Below the pieces are notes generated by a model that was given only the letters and a program-made list of their open reading frames with translations, ran no database searches and was not told where the DNA came from. A DNA stretch of 15,381 nucleotides from Nitrospinota bacterium (GTDB lineage: Bacteria > JADFOP01 > DATKYB01): the NCBI GenBank assembly GCA_035528715.1, contig DATKYB010000105.1, positions 1 through 15,381 of the forward strand, in the 5' to 3' direction. The position numbers were made by a program, and so were the translations under genes. Shown here piece by piece: positions 1 to 6,556 of this stretch. The first letter of the stretch is position 1; every line of letters begins with the position of its first letter.

Positions 1-323
1 ACAAATATAAATTGCTTTACCTTACTTTTAACCGATGCATCTAGTAAATTTAAAAGTCCCATCATATCGACTTCAAAGGTCTCAAAAGGATCCTCAGAAA
101 ATGACCAGGCAAGATGAACCACAACCTCTGTGTCTTTTACTGCCTCCCTTACCTTATCCCTCTCTTCTACTCCACCCTCTACCAGCTCTAGACCCTTCCC
201 TTCCTTACCCTTAAGAAGATCAATGCTCTTATCTAATACCTTTATCTCATGCCCCTTTTTGATTAACCGTGGAACCGTATAACTCCCTACAGAACCCGAA
301 CCCCCAGTTATCAGTATCTTCAT
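1..323 (-). CDS. NAD-dependent epimerase/dehydratase (SDR family), 3' end cut by window
   Basis: Only the first 107 residues are visible; the gene continues past position 1. The start is ATG at 323, preceded by an AGGATGTG Shine-Dalgarno site. The N-terminus MKILITGGSGSVGSY carries the GxxGxxG Rossmann motif (G7, G10, G13) of extended short-chain dehydrogenases. An aspartate near residue 31 (VLD), at the end of the second strand, favours NAD over NADP. The segment VVVHLAW near residues 68-74 matches the fourth strand of nucleotide-sugar epimerases. The catalytic Ser and YxxxK lie outside the window, so the substrate (sugar nucleotide, steroid-like or other) cannot be judged. It starts 33 bases after the FadR-type regulator gene on the same strand, so the two are probably co-transcribed and the regulator may control it. 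Confidence 0.85.
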   Translation of the reverse strand, partial: MKILITGGSGSVGSYTVPRLIKKGHEIKVLDKSIDLLKGKEGKGLELVEGGVEERDKVREAVKDTEVVVHLAWSFSEDPFETFEVDMMGLLNLLDASVKSKVKQFIF

Positions 324-356
324 CTCTATTTCACATCCTTTTAACTTTCTAAAAAT

Positions 357-1055
357 TTAGACTTTTTCCAGATTCTTTCTGATGAGCCTCTCAACAGTTA
401 ACAGATGGGTAAGCATTGCCCTTCTTGCCTTTTCTTGCTCTCTTGCTTTGAGATATTTTAAAATATTCATATGCGATTTCAGGGATTGACGGGGTCTTTC
501 CTTGATTTCTATATTTGATTCATTGGTTTCCGTTTCAAGGCCTATAACTGTATTGATAATTCTCATTATCATTTTGTTCTTTGATGCCACGGCAATAGAA
601 CGATGGAATTCGTCATCAATGTCAGCGATACTTTTTCCCTGTTCCACAATGCTTTTCTGTTTATCGATGATACTCTCCATTCTCAAAATATCCTCGTCGG
701 TTACTCTCTCAGCTGCAATACGAACAATCCCTGGCTCAATTATTTTTCTTAATTCAAACAGCTGTAATATTGTTCCCTTTTGAAGGGGTATTCTAAGCGC
801 AATCGAATTTGCCAGAGAATCTACTGTTAAATCCTTTACAAAATTGCCATCTCCTGATCGACACTCAACAAGACCCATGTTTTCTAATGTTCTCAACGCC
901 TCTCTTACAGAAGTGCGGCTTACCTTCAAACTCTCAGCAAGCTCTCTTTCAGAGGGGAGCCGATCCCCTATCTTCAAGCTCCCTTGTATAATCATCTTTT
1001 TTATCTGATCAACGATATTTTCATATATCTTCCTGCTTTTAACCGGCTCTAACAT
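357..1055 (-). CDS. FadR-subfamily GntR transcriptional regulator
   Basis: A 232-residue DNA-binding repressor or activator, normal length for the family. Residues 1-75 form the GntR winged helix-turn-helix, with the diagnostic stretch GDRLPSERELAESLKVSRTSVREALRTLE at about 30-58 (shown in part: LPSERELAE, SRTSVREAL). Residues 95-225 form the all-helical FCD ligand domain. Its likely metal-binding set is an Asp in DDEFH (147/148), His151, His195 and His217, as in FCD proteins that sense organic acids through a bound metal. The effector cannot be read from sequence; regulators of this type often sense lactate, pyruvate, glycolate or sugar acids. Start is ATG at 1055 behind a GAGAGGAG purine tract. 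It lies between the exchanger gene and an epimerase gene, all on the minus strand. Autoregulation or control of the epimerase is inferred only. Confidence 0.92.
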   Translation of the reverse strand: MLEPVKSRKIYENIVDQIKKMIIQGSLKIGDRLPSERELAESLKVSRTSVREALRTLENMGLVECRSGDGNFVKDLTVDSLANSIALRIPLQKGTILQLFELRKIIEPGIVRIAAERVTDEDILRMESIIDKQKSIVEQGKSIADIDDEFHRSIAVASKNKMIMRIINTVIGLETETNESNIEIKERPRQSLKSHMNILKYLKAREQEKARRAMLTHLLTVERLIRKNLEKV

Positions 1056-1089
1056 TATTCTCTCTACTCCTCTCTTCTATCTCTTTTTT

Positions 1090-1123
1090 GAGATATCAGT
1101 TCAAATAGATACGACCATATCTC
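1090..1123. promoter_or_regulatory. Inverted repeat upstream of the FadR-type regulator (possible operator)
   Basis: GAGATAT at 1090-1096 pairs with ATATCTC at 1117-1123, seven perfect bases separated by 20. On the minus strand a second, nested dyad is visible: AGATA-TGGTCG-TATCT. The repeat sits between the exchanger stop codon and the regulator start. It is not followed by a T tract on the minus strand, so it is a poor terminator. Position suggests an autoregulatory operator, but it does not match the FadR-type TGGTnnnACCA palindrome well. Confidence 0.3.
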
Positions 1124-1124
1124 T

Positions 1125-2267
1125 TCAGATGATAGAAAATATCCTAAAGATATAAATACTATACAGAATACCGCCTACGAGTAAAATCAAGGCAGGCAAT
1201 GAATCTCTTCTTCTTATTGTTAAAAAGACCAAAATTGCTGAAACCAAAGCAAAAGAAATATTAATGATTTCTGTAGAACGGAGCTCCCAGCTTGTAAAGA
1301 GAAGACCGATGGATACAGGTATCATAGACTGGAAGGTCATGGCGCCTGTTATATTTGTAAATGCTAAGGTATCCTTGCCTCTTATGGTCCAGCTAATCGA
1401 ATTATATTTCTCAGGCAATTCTGTAGCAACAGGGGCAATGATTAACGAAAGCACAAGGGCAGAAACCCCAATTGCCTCTGATAACAGAGCAATGTTATTT
1501 ACAAAGACTGTTGCACCAAGAATGATACACCCCAAACCAAATAAGACCTGAAATATAATATTGGTCCAATTCTTCTTTAGTTTAAAAAATCGATTAAAAT
1601 ACAAAAGCTCTGAATACTCCTCTTGAACCTGGCTTTTATGTTTTAGTGTAATCTTAAAATATATGGCATAAAGGAGGACAAGAAGGACAGCGCCGATATA
1701 GTTTATCTTGTCATTTCTTAATAAGGAAATGCCAAGAATCAAAATCATAACAAAAATAAAGTACTTGAGCTCAAACCTAACCGCAGAAAGATCAGGTCTA
1801 AGATGGGCTCTTTCCCTCCTCCCTGAAAACCTTAAGATAAATACCGTAATTCCCAATAAGAAAAAGGCGAGGGTTGTCAACATAAAGGGAGCACCCAGAA
1901 TAGCACCAATACCTATCTCTTCTCCGTGTCCCCCGGCGCCAAAAACTAAAGCTAATATGGGAATCATTGTCTCAGGCATGGCTGTTCCCACAGCTGCCAA
2001 GAGGCTTCCTGCAGCAGCATGAGATAAACCTGCCTTATTCCCTACATGCTCGACAGCATTGGCAAAGGTTTCACATCCCCCAAGGATAATTATTATAGAT
2101 ACGACGAGGAGAAAAATGATTTCTTTAAGGCCCCTATCCTTTGGTGGTAAGAGCTTATCAGACGCATGAGTTGGCGAAGAGGTTACAGGGTAAAGGACAA
2201 AAAAGAAAAGAGAGAAAACAATAAAAATAATAGAAAAAAATTTAAAAAGAAACCCATGGCTAAGCAT
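1125..2267 (-). CDS. Sodium/calcium exchanger (CaCA) family membrane protein
   Basis: A 380-residue multi-pass inner-membrane protein of the Ca2+:cation antiporter superfamily. The two alpha-repeats that form the ion path are visible. Repeat 1 (about 82-135) contains GTAMPET with Glu99; repeat 2 (about 268-325) contains ATELPEK with Glu283. These correspond to the G-S/T-x-x-P-E and A-T-S-x-P-E signatures, with the acidic ion ligand kept in both. About ten hydrophobic segments follow from the composition. The first (residues 7-27) could be a signal anchor or a cleaved signal, since PVTSSPTHASD follows it. The ATG at 2267 has no clear Shine-Dalgarno site, unlike its neighbours, so the exact start is uncertain. 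It probably exchanges Na+ or H+ for Ca2+, but the cation is not fixed by sequence. It lies 142 bases beyond the oxidoreductase operon, behind a likely terminator, so it is probably a separate unit. Confidence 0.88.
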   Translation of the reverse strand: MLSHGFLFKFFSIIFIVFSLFFFVLYPVTSSPTHASDKLLPPKDRGLKEIIFLLVVSIIIILGGCETFANAVEHVGNKAGLSHAAAGSLLAAVGTAMPETMIPILALVFGAGGHGEEIGIGAILGAPFMLTTLAFFLLGITVFILRFSGRRERAHLRPDLSAVRFELKYFIFVMILILGISLLRNDKINYIGAVLLVLLYAIYFKITLKHKSQVQEEYSELLYFNRFFKLKKNWTNIIFQVLFGLGCIILGATVFVNNIALLSEAIGVSALVLSLIIAPVATELPEKYNSISWTIRGKDTLAFTNITGAMTFQSMIPVSIGLLFTSWELRSTEIINISFALVSAILVFLTIRRRDSLPALILLVGGILYSIYIFRIFSII

Positions 2268-2304
2268 ATATTTAAAACCATATTAATATTAACAGAGAAA
2301 AAGT

Positions 2305-2310
2305 ATTATA
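2305..2310 (-). promoter_or_regulatory. Possible -10 element for the exchanger gene
   Basis: The minus strand reads TATAAT here, 37 bases upstream of the exchanger start. No good TTGACA-like box lies 16-18 bases upstream, so this is a weak call resting on the -10 match and position only. Confidence 0.3.
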
Positions 2311-2325
2311 ATGTCATTTAAATCA

Positions 2326-2368
2326 GATGAGGGTATGCAGAAGCATTTTTTTTATGCATACCCTCATC
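2326..2368 (-). terminator. 14-bp perfect stem-loop ending the oxidoreductase operon
   Basis: GATGAGGGTATGCA at 2326-2339 is exactly complementary to TGCATACCCTCATC at 2355-2368, with a 15-base loop containing a run of eight T on the plus strand. It lies 41 bases after the beta-subunit stop codon. On the minus strand the stem is followed only by TGATTTAAATG, so the U tract of a classic intrinsic terminator is missing. It may instead protect the 3' end of the mRNA. The long perfect stem and its place between two units make a transcript-end role likely. Confidence 0.55.
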
Positions 2369-2409
2369 TTCTTTTACCTTCTCAAAACAACCAGATATGA
2401 ATCAGAGAC

Positions 2410-3390
<981 letters not shown>

Positions 3391-3393
3391 TCA

Positions 3394-3402
3394 CTCCTCC
3401 TT
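3394..3402 (-). promoter_or_regulatory. Strong Shine-Dalgarno site fixing a TTG start
   Basis: The minus strand reads AAGGAGGAG six bases before TTG at 3387. No ATG stands at a suitable distance, so this site decides the non-ATG start of the beta subunit. Confidence 0.8.
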
Positions 3403-3433
3403 TCGTTCAATATTTATAATCCATAAAGGTTTT

Positions 3434-4639
3434 TTACATCTCAACTTCACACTCCAGGTCAACCCAGTAGGTTGGTTTATCAAACTGTCCTTTAGCTCCC
3501 TTAGCCAGAATCTCAGCCATAAATTTAAACTGTTCAATCTTAACAGGGTGTCCACCCAATCCAGCCATAAAGGAAGCAACCTGAGGCACCTTATCCACCT
3601 TCACAGCCCCTTTAACAAGAGCAGCACAAACCTCAGGGGTCAATTGGCCAGCATATCCAGATGCACCAAAGGAGTTGTTTGTCTCAACAACACCTACAGC
3701 CTTACACTTGCTGAGAGCCTCCGCTACTTCTGGGGATGGGAAAGGTCTAATCCATTTTGGTCTGACCATACCGATCTTAACCCCTTCTTTTCTTAGGTCG
3801 TCAATGGCATACTTGCAGGTATGAGCATGGCAACCCTGGATAAAAATGGCTATCTCAGCATCATCCATGTGATAGAGCTCAACAAATGGATCGACATCTC
3901 TCTTAAAGATCTCATTATATTCTTTGACAGCCTGCTGGATAACCTCTCTGGCACCCCATATAGCATTGAATCTTGTCGCCTCCAAGGCAGGGCCTTGGTT
4001 AGCATAAATCTGGGGACCGTGGCCAACAGGTCTTAGAGGGTCCAATGGCCTTTGTGCCTTATATGGAGGTAAGAACTCATCAACCTGAGACTGCTCACCA
4101 ATATTAACCCAGTTTGCAATATGGGAAACAAAGTAGCCGTCGTGACAGTTCATCTGAGGAAGCAGAACCTTGGGATCCTCTCCAACCCTGTAGTAAATAA
4201 GAGTGTTGTCATAAACCTCCTGAGGAAGGGAAGCCCATCCGAGCAACCATCCCTGATCCTTTGTGCTCAGTGCATCTGTATGCTCCTGACCAAAGTCTCC
4301 AGGAGGGTCCAGTGTTCTGTCAGCAATAACCATCTGTACGGGACATCTGTCACCAGAGATAGGAGAATAGACCTCCATAGGATAGGTTACACCCACGCCA
4401 GAGCTTCCGGTCATTGTTCTTGCACCAGCAAGAGATGCTCCGTGGACAATAGCCAGCTGCCCGTGCTCTCCCTCTCCGTGGACAAACTCAGCATCCAAAT
4501 CTCCATTAGCAACAGCCTGGGAAAGCTGAATCATTAAACCGGTATAGGGTCTAATGGGATAGGATGAAATAACATCAACATCGGCCTGTACAGCAGCATT
4601 AGCCGCTGCAGCAAGTCCAGGAATAAACTTTTTTGGCAT
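3434..4639 (-). CDS. 2-oxoacid:ferredoxin oxidoreductase alpha subunit with YPIRP motif (candidate oxalate oxidoreductase)
   Basis: The 401-residue alpha subunit carries the pyrimidine-binding domain (about 1-230) and domain II (about 255-380), normal length for separate-chain enzymes. Glu58 in GEGEHGQLA aligns with the glutamate that activates TPP. Two places differ from pyruvate enzymes. The YPITP motif, whose Thr contacts pyruvate, reads YPIRP (residues 27-31), placing an arginine (Arg30) in the substrate pocket. The later loop reads RTLDPPGDFGQEH, with Arg108, Asp111, Asp115 and Phe116. From memory of the Moorella thermoacetica oxalate oxidoreductase structure, the equivalent residues there are Arg31, Arg109, Asp112, Asp116 and Phe117, an even offset of one. 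That enzyme splits oxalate into two CO2 without CoA. Start is ATG at 4639 behind GAGGTG. The substrate assignment is inferred; membership of the 2-oxoacid oxidoreductase family is certain. Confidence 0.93.
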   Translation of the reverse strand: MPKKFIPGLAAAANAAVQADVDVISSYPIRPYTGLMIQLSQAVANGDLDAEFVHGEGEHGQLAIVHGASLAGARTMTGSSGVGVTYPMEVYSPISGDRCPVQMVIADRTLDPPGDFGQEHTDALSTKDQGWLLGWASLPQEVYDNTLIYYRVGEDPKVLLPQMNCHDGYFVSHIANWVNIGEQSQVDEFLPPYKAQRPLDPLRPVGHGPQIYANQGPALEATRFNAIWGAREVIQQAVKEYNEIFKRDVDPFVELYHMDDAEIAIFIQGCHAHTCKYAIDDLRKEGVKIGMVRPKWIRPFPSPEVAEALSKCKAVGVVETNNSFGASGYAGQLTPEVCAALVKGAVKVDKVPQVASFMAGLGGHPVKIEQFKFMAEILAKGAKGQFDKPTYWVDLECEVEM

Positions 4640-4667
4640 TATACTTTCACCTCGCTTTCAGTTAGCA

Positions 4668-5018
4668 TTAAAATGGTTCATCCATAAATTCGACATCGCC
4701 TTTAAAATCACTTTCAGGAACCCTAGAGATACACTGAACAGGGCAGACATTGGCACAGCAACCGCATCCCTTGCAGTACTTGAGGTCTATAGAAACACTA
4801 CGATCCTCAGCAAGCTCTATACAGGGTTCAGGACAGGCCAGCCAGCAGGTGAGGCACTTTGTGCATCTCTCTTGGTCGATCACTGATCTCAATATTCTCC
4901 AGCCCCCTGATGGAAACTGATCCTGCTCTCCATCAGGCTTAGGTGATTCAACCACACCCCCTTCGGGAATCTCTAAGTGAGCAGGTATAGGAACTTGTAA
5001 TTTTTTCGTATCAAACAT
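4668..5018 (-). CDS. 2-oxoacid:ferredoxin oxidoreductase delta subunit (2[4Fe-4S] ferredoxin type)
   Basis: A 116-residue electron-transfer subunit with two [4Fe-4S] binding motifs: CTKCLTCWLACP (Cys52, 55, 58, 62) and CKGCGCCANVCP (Cys82, 85, 88, 92). It passes electrons from the TPP-proximal cluster in beta to an external ferredoxin. The N-terminal 45 residues, including the FPSGGWRILRSVID segment, match the usual delta-subunit lead-in. An extra cysteine (Cys87) inside the second motif is unlikely to be a ligand. Start is ATG at 5018 behind AGGGGGTG. It follows the gamma gene after 31 bases and precedes alpha by 28, so the four genes form one operon. In Moorella oxalate oxidoreductase the gamma and delta parts are one chain, as I recall; here they are separate. 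Confidence 0.93.
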   Translation of the reverse strand: MFDTKKLQVPIPAHLEIPEGGVVESPKPDGEQDQFPSGGWRILRSVIDQERCTKCLTCWLACPEPCIELAEDRSVSIDLKYCKGCGCCANVCPVQCISRVPESDFKGDVEFMDEPF

Positions 5019-5049
5019 TGATTCACCCCCTTTAGATACTTTATCTTTC

Positions 5050-5661
5050 TTATAACTCTTTTACTTTGACTGAATCAACGGCCTTTTTAGCCGCCTCTTT
5101 ATTAGCAACAACAGCCATGACATTGTCTAATGAAACAACACCAGTAACCTTGGCAACAACTGCAGCCAGACAAGCACCGATTCCTTTTCCAATCTGAGAG
5201 CCACCCTCTGCACCCTCGATATCCATCAGGTCTCTGTCAACACCAGGAGCAATACTGCTTGCATCAACAACGGCCAACTTCTTTATCTTACCCTTGTCAG
5301 GGTTAGCAGCCATCATGTCGAGGACGAAGTCAAAGTCTTTGTTGGTGTTAACAACCAATGTAACGCCTTTTGGGGCGCCTTTTAAGATGTTATATGCCTT
5401 GGCATAGACGTCTTCCATCAGTACCACGATGTTTGGATGGTGATTCTCATACAGAAACTTCTCTTTAATCGGCTCATCGCTGATTTTACAATACTTTCTC
5501 ACGGGAACATTCACTCTGTCAGGTAGGTCAGCATAGTTGTCGATAACCCAGATGTCTTTACCTTCTTTTCCGGCTGCAGCACCCAAAACTTTCGATACGT
5601 CTCTACCATTTGTATCCTGCAAAACACCGCATGCCCACGTAGTAATTTCATTTACCGCCAT
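5050..5661 (-). CDS. 2-oxoacid:ferredoxin oxidoreductase gamma subunit, divergent, no GxGGQG motif
   Basis: A 203-residue subunit identified mainly by operon position plus recognisable gamma-domain landmarks. VPVRKYCKISDEPI (about 52-65) corresponds to the G-G-P-V-R-x-F-x-R-I-S-D-x-P-I stretch of pyruvate enzymes. The C-terminal GKGIGACLAAVVAKVTGVVSLDN (about 158-180, shown in part: KVTGVVSLDN) matches the usual end of the domain. The N-terminus differs. In place of the glycine-rich GxGGQG loop it reads WACGVLQDTNGRDVSKVLG. In pyruvate enzymes the gamma domain takes part in CoA binding, so its loss fits a reaction that does not use CoA. Start is ATG at 5661 with an excellent AGGAGGTG site. 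It is the first gene of the operon. Family membership is likely rather than certain without an alignment. Confidence 0.82.
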   Translation of the reverse strand: MAVNEITTWACGVLQDTNGRDVSKVLGAAAGKEGKDIWVIDNYADLPDRVNVPVRKYCKISDEPIKEKFLYENHHPNIVVLMEDVYAKAYNILKGAPKGVTLVVNTNKDFDFVLDMMAANPDKGKIKKLAVVDASSIAPGVDRDLMDIEGAEGGSQIGKGIGACLAAVVAKVTGVVSLDNVMAVVANKEAAKKAVDSVKVKEL

Positions 5662-5667
5662 TCAATA

Positions 5668-5675
5668 CACCTCCT
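5668..5675 (-). promoter_or_regulatory. Near-perfect Shine-Dalgarno site of the oxidoreductase operon
   Basis: The minus strand reads AGGAGGTG six bases before the gamma-subunit ATG. It is the best anti-16S match in the window, suggesting high translation of the first operon gene. Confidence 0.8.
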
Positions 5676-5714
5676 TAAGTTTCGATTTTTTTACTTCGGT
5701 ATTAACTGACGTTT

Positions 5715-5739
5715 AACAGGAGCATGTTCTCCTCCTGTT
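5715..5739. other. Stem-loop in the leader of the oxidoreductase operon
   Basis: AACAGGAG at 5715-5722 pairs with CTCCTGTT at 5732-5739 around a 9-base loop. On the plus strand it is followed by six T, which looks like an intrinsic terminator, but no plus-strand gene exists to be ended. On the minus strand the T tract becomes an A tract in front of the hairpin, so it is not a standard terminator of the RraA-family gene. It may be a leader hairpin, an mRNA-stabilising element, or a block to antisense transcription. Confidence 0.4.
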
Positions 5740-5835
5740 TTTTCGGCTCACAAATAAACTTCTCTCCCCCCTTTCTTTTGTATCCAAACAAAACCAGGAG
5801 CCAATGGATCATCTGGAGTTATTTTGTTTTCATGT

Positions 5836-6540
5836 TTAGGAAATAGACGAAATGATTTTTTTCGTCATTTCCATAATCTCCTCTATATTCATTTTCCCCT
5901 TTATCTTTTTTGAAAGCTCTCCCTCTCTTTTTGCAATCTCTTTTGCCCTTTTTAATACTGACCTGGCTTTGTCATGGGGAATCACAGCCACACCCACATC
6001 ATCCGCCACAATAATATCATTTGGGTGAACCAGAACCCCGCCACAATGAATAGGGACGTTTACCTCTATGGGGTGAGTTTCATCATCCTCTGAACAGGAA
6101 TAGATTAAAGACTTAGGAACAACGGCTCTTGAAAAAAGGGGAAAACCCATATCTCTTACCTCATCAATATCTCTAACCGCTCCATCAACGATTGCACCAA
6201 GAGCGCCTTTTTGTTTTAAAACGCTGGATATGATCCCTCCAATGACAGATACTTCTGTTTCTCCTTTGGCATCGACAACTACTATTTGACCCGCTTTAAT
6301 ATGTTTGATGATTTCAATGCTCGAAAAGCAGTTATGGGGATCAATCTTTATCGTGAGGGCTGAACCTGAAATCTTTTTGCTGAAGATGGGTTTTATAGCA
6401 CTTGCCATGACGCAATCATTATCTGATGCATCAGAAACGAGACAGGAGGGACTATAGTATTTGAGAAGCTCTCTAAATTCATCCAATAGACCTTCCAGAT
6501 CACCTAAAATATCATCCTTTGGTAATCTGTCAGTTGTCAC
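5836..6540 (-). CDS. RraA-family protein (HMG aldolase / oxaloacetate decarboxylase-like)
   Basis: A 234-residue member of the RraA/dimethylmenaquinone-methyltransferase-like family. Enzymatic members are Mg-dependent class II aldolases and decarboxylases acting on 4-hydroxy-4-methyl-2-oxoglutarate or oxaloacetate. The core is clear: GGIISSVLKQKG (about 101-112) followed by GAIVDGAVRD (about 115-124), in which Arg123 and Asp124 match the substrate-binding Arg and metal-binding Asp of the active enzymes. A conserved later stretch reads HPNDIIVADDVGVAVIP (about 172-188). Keeping R and D favours an enzyme over a pure RNase E regulator. Start is GTG at 6540, supported by AAAGGA seven bases upstream. 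It begins 16 bases after the Cdc48-like gene, so it is in that operon, and ends 174 bases before the oxidoreductase genes. A role in oxo-acid breakdown next to a 2-oxoacid oxidoreductase is plausible; the exact substrate is unknown. Confidence 0.85.
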   Translation of the reverse strand: MTTDRLPKDDILGDLEGLLDEFRELLKYYSPSCLVSDASDNDCVMASAIKPIFSKKISGSALTIKIDPHNCFSSIEIIKHIKAGQIVVVDAKGETEVSVIGGIISSVLKQKGALGAIVDGAVRDIDEVRDMGFPLFSRAVVPKSLIYSCSEDDETHPIEVNVPIHCGGVLVHPNDIIVADDVGVAVIPHDKARSVLKRAKEIAKREGELSKKIKGKMNIEEIMEMTKKIISSIS

Positions 6541-6547
6541 ACCCTTA

Positions 6548-6553
6548 TCCTTT
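6548..6553 (-). promoter_or_regulatory. Shine-Dalgarno site fixing a GTG start
   Basis: AAAGGA on the minus strand, seven bases before GTG at 6540 and just after the stop of the upstream ATPase gene. It supports GTG as the RraA-family start and translational linkage of the two genes. Confidence 0.65.
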
Positions 6554-6556
6554 CTC

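Noticed and set aside
1090-1123. Inverted repeat as terminator of the exchanger gene
   Set aside because: On the minus strand the second arm is followed by a run of A rather than T, and a purine-rich ribosome site follows closely.
5702-5812. A 36-codon minus-strand frame starting MIHWLLVLFGYKRKGG in the gap before the oxidoreductase operon
   Set aside because: No ribosome site precedes it and it overlaps the more protein-like shifted frame. It also runs through the hairpin, so I do not list it as a gene.
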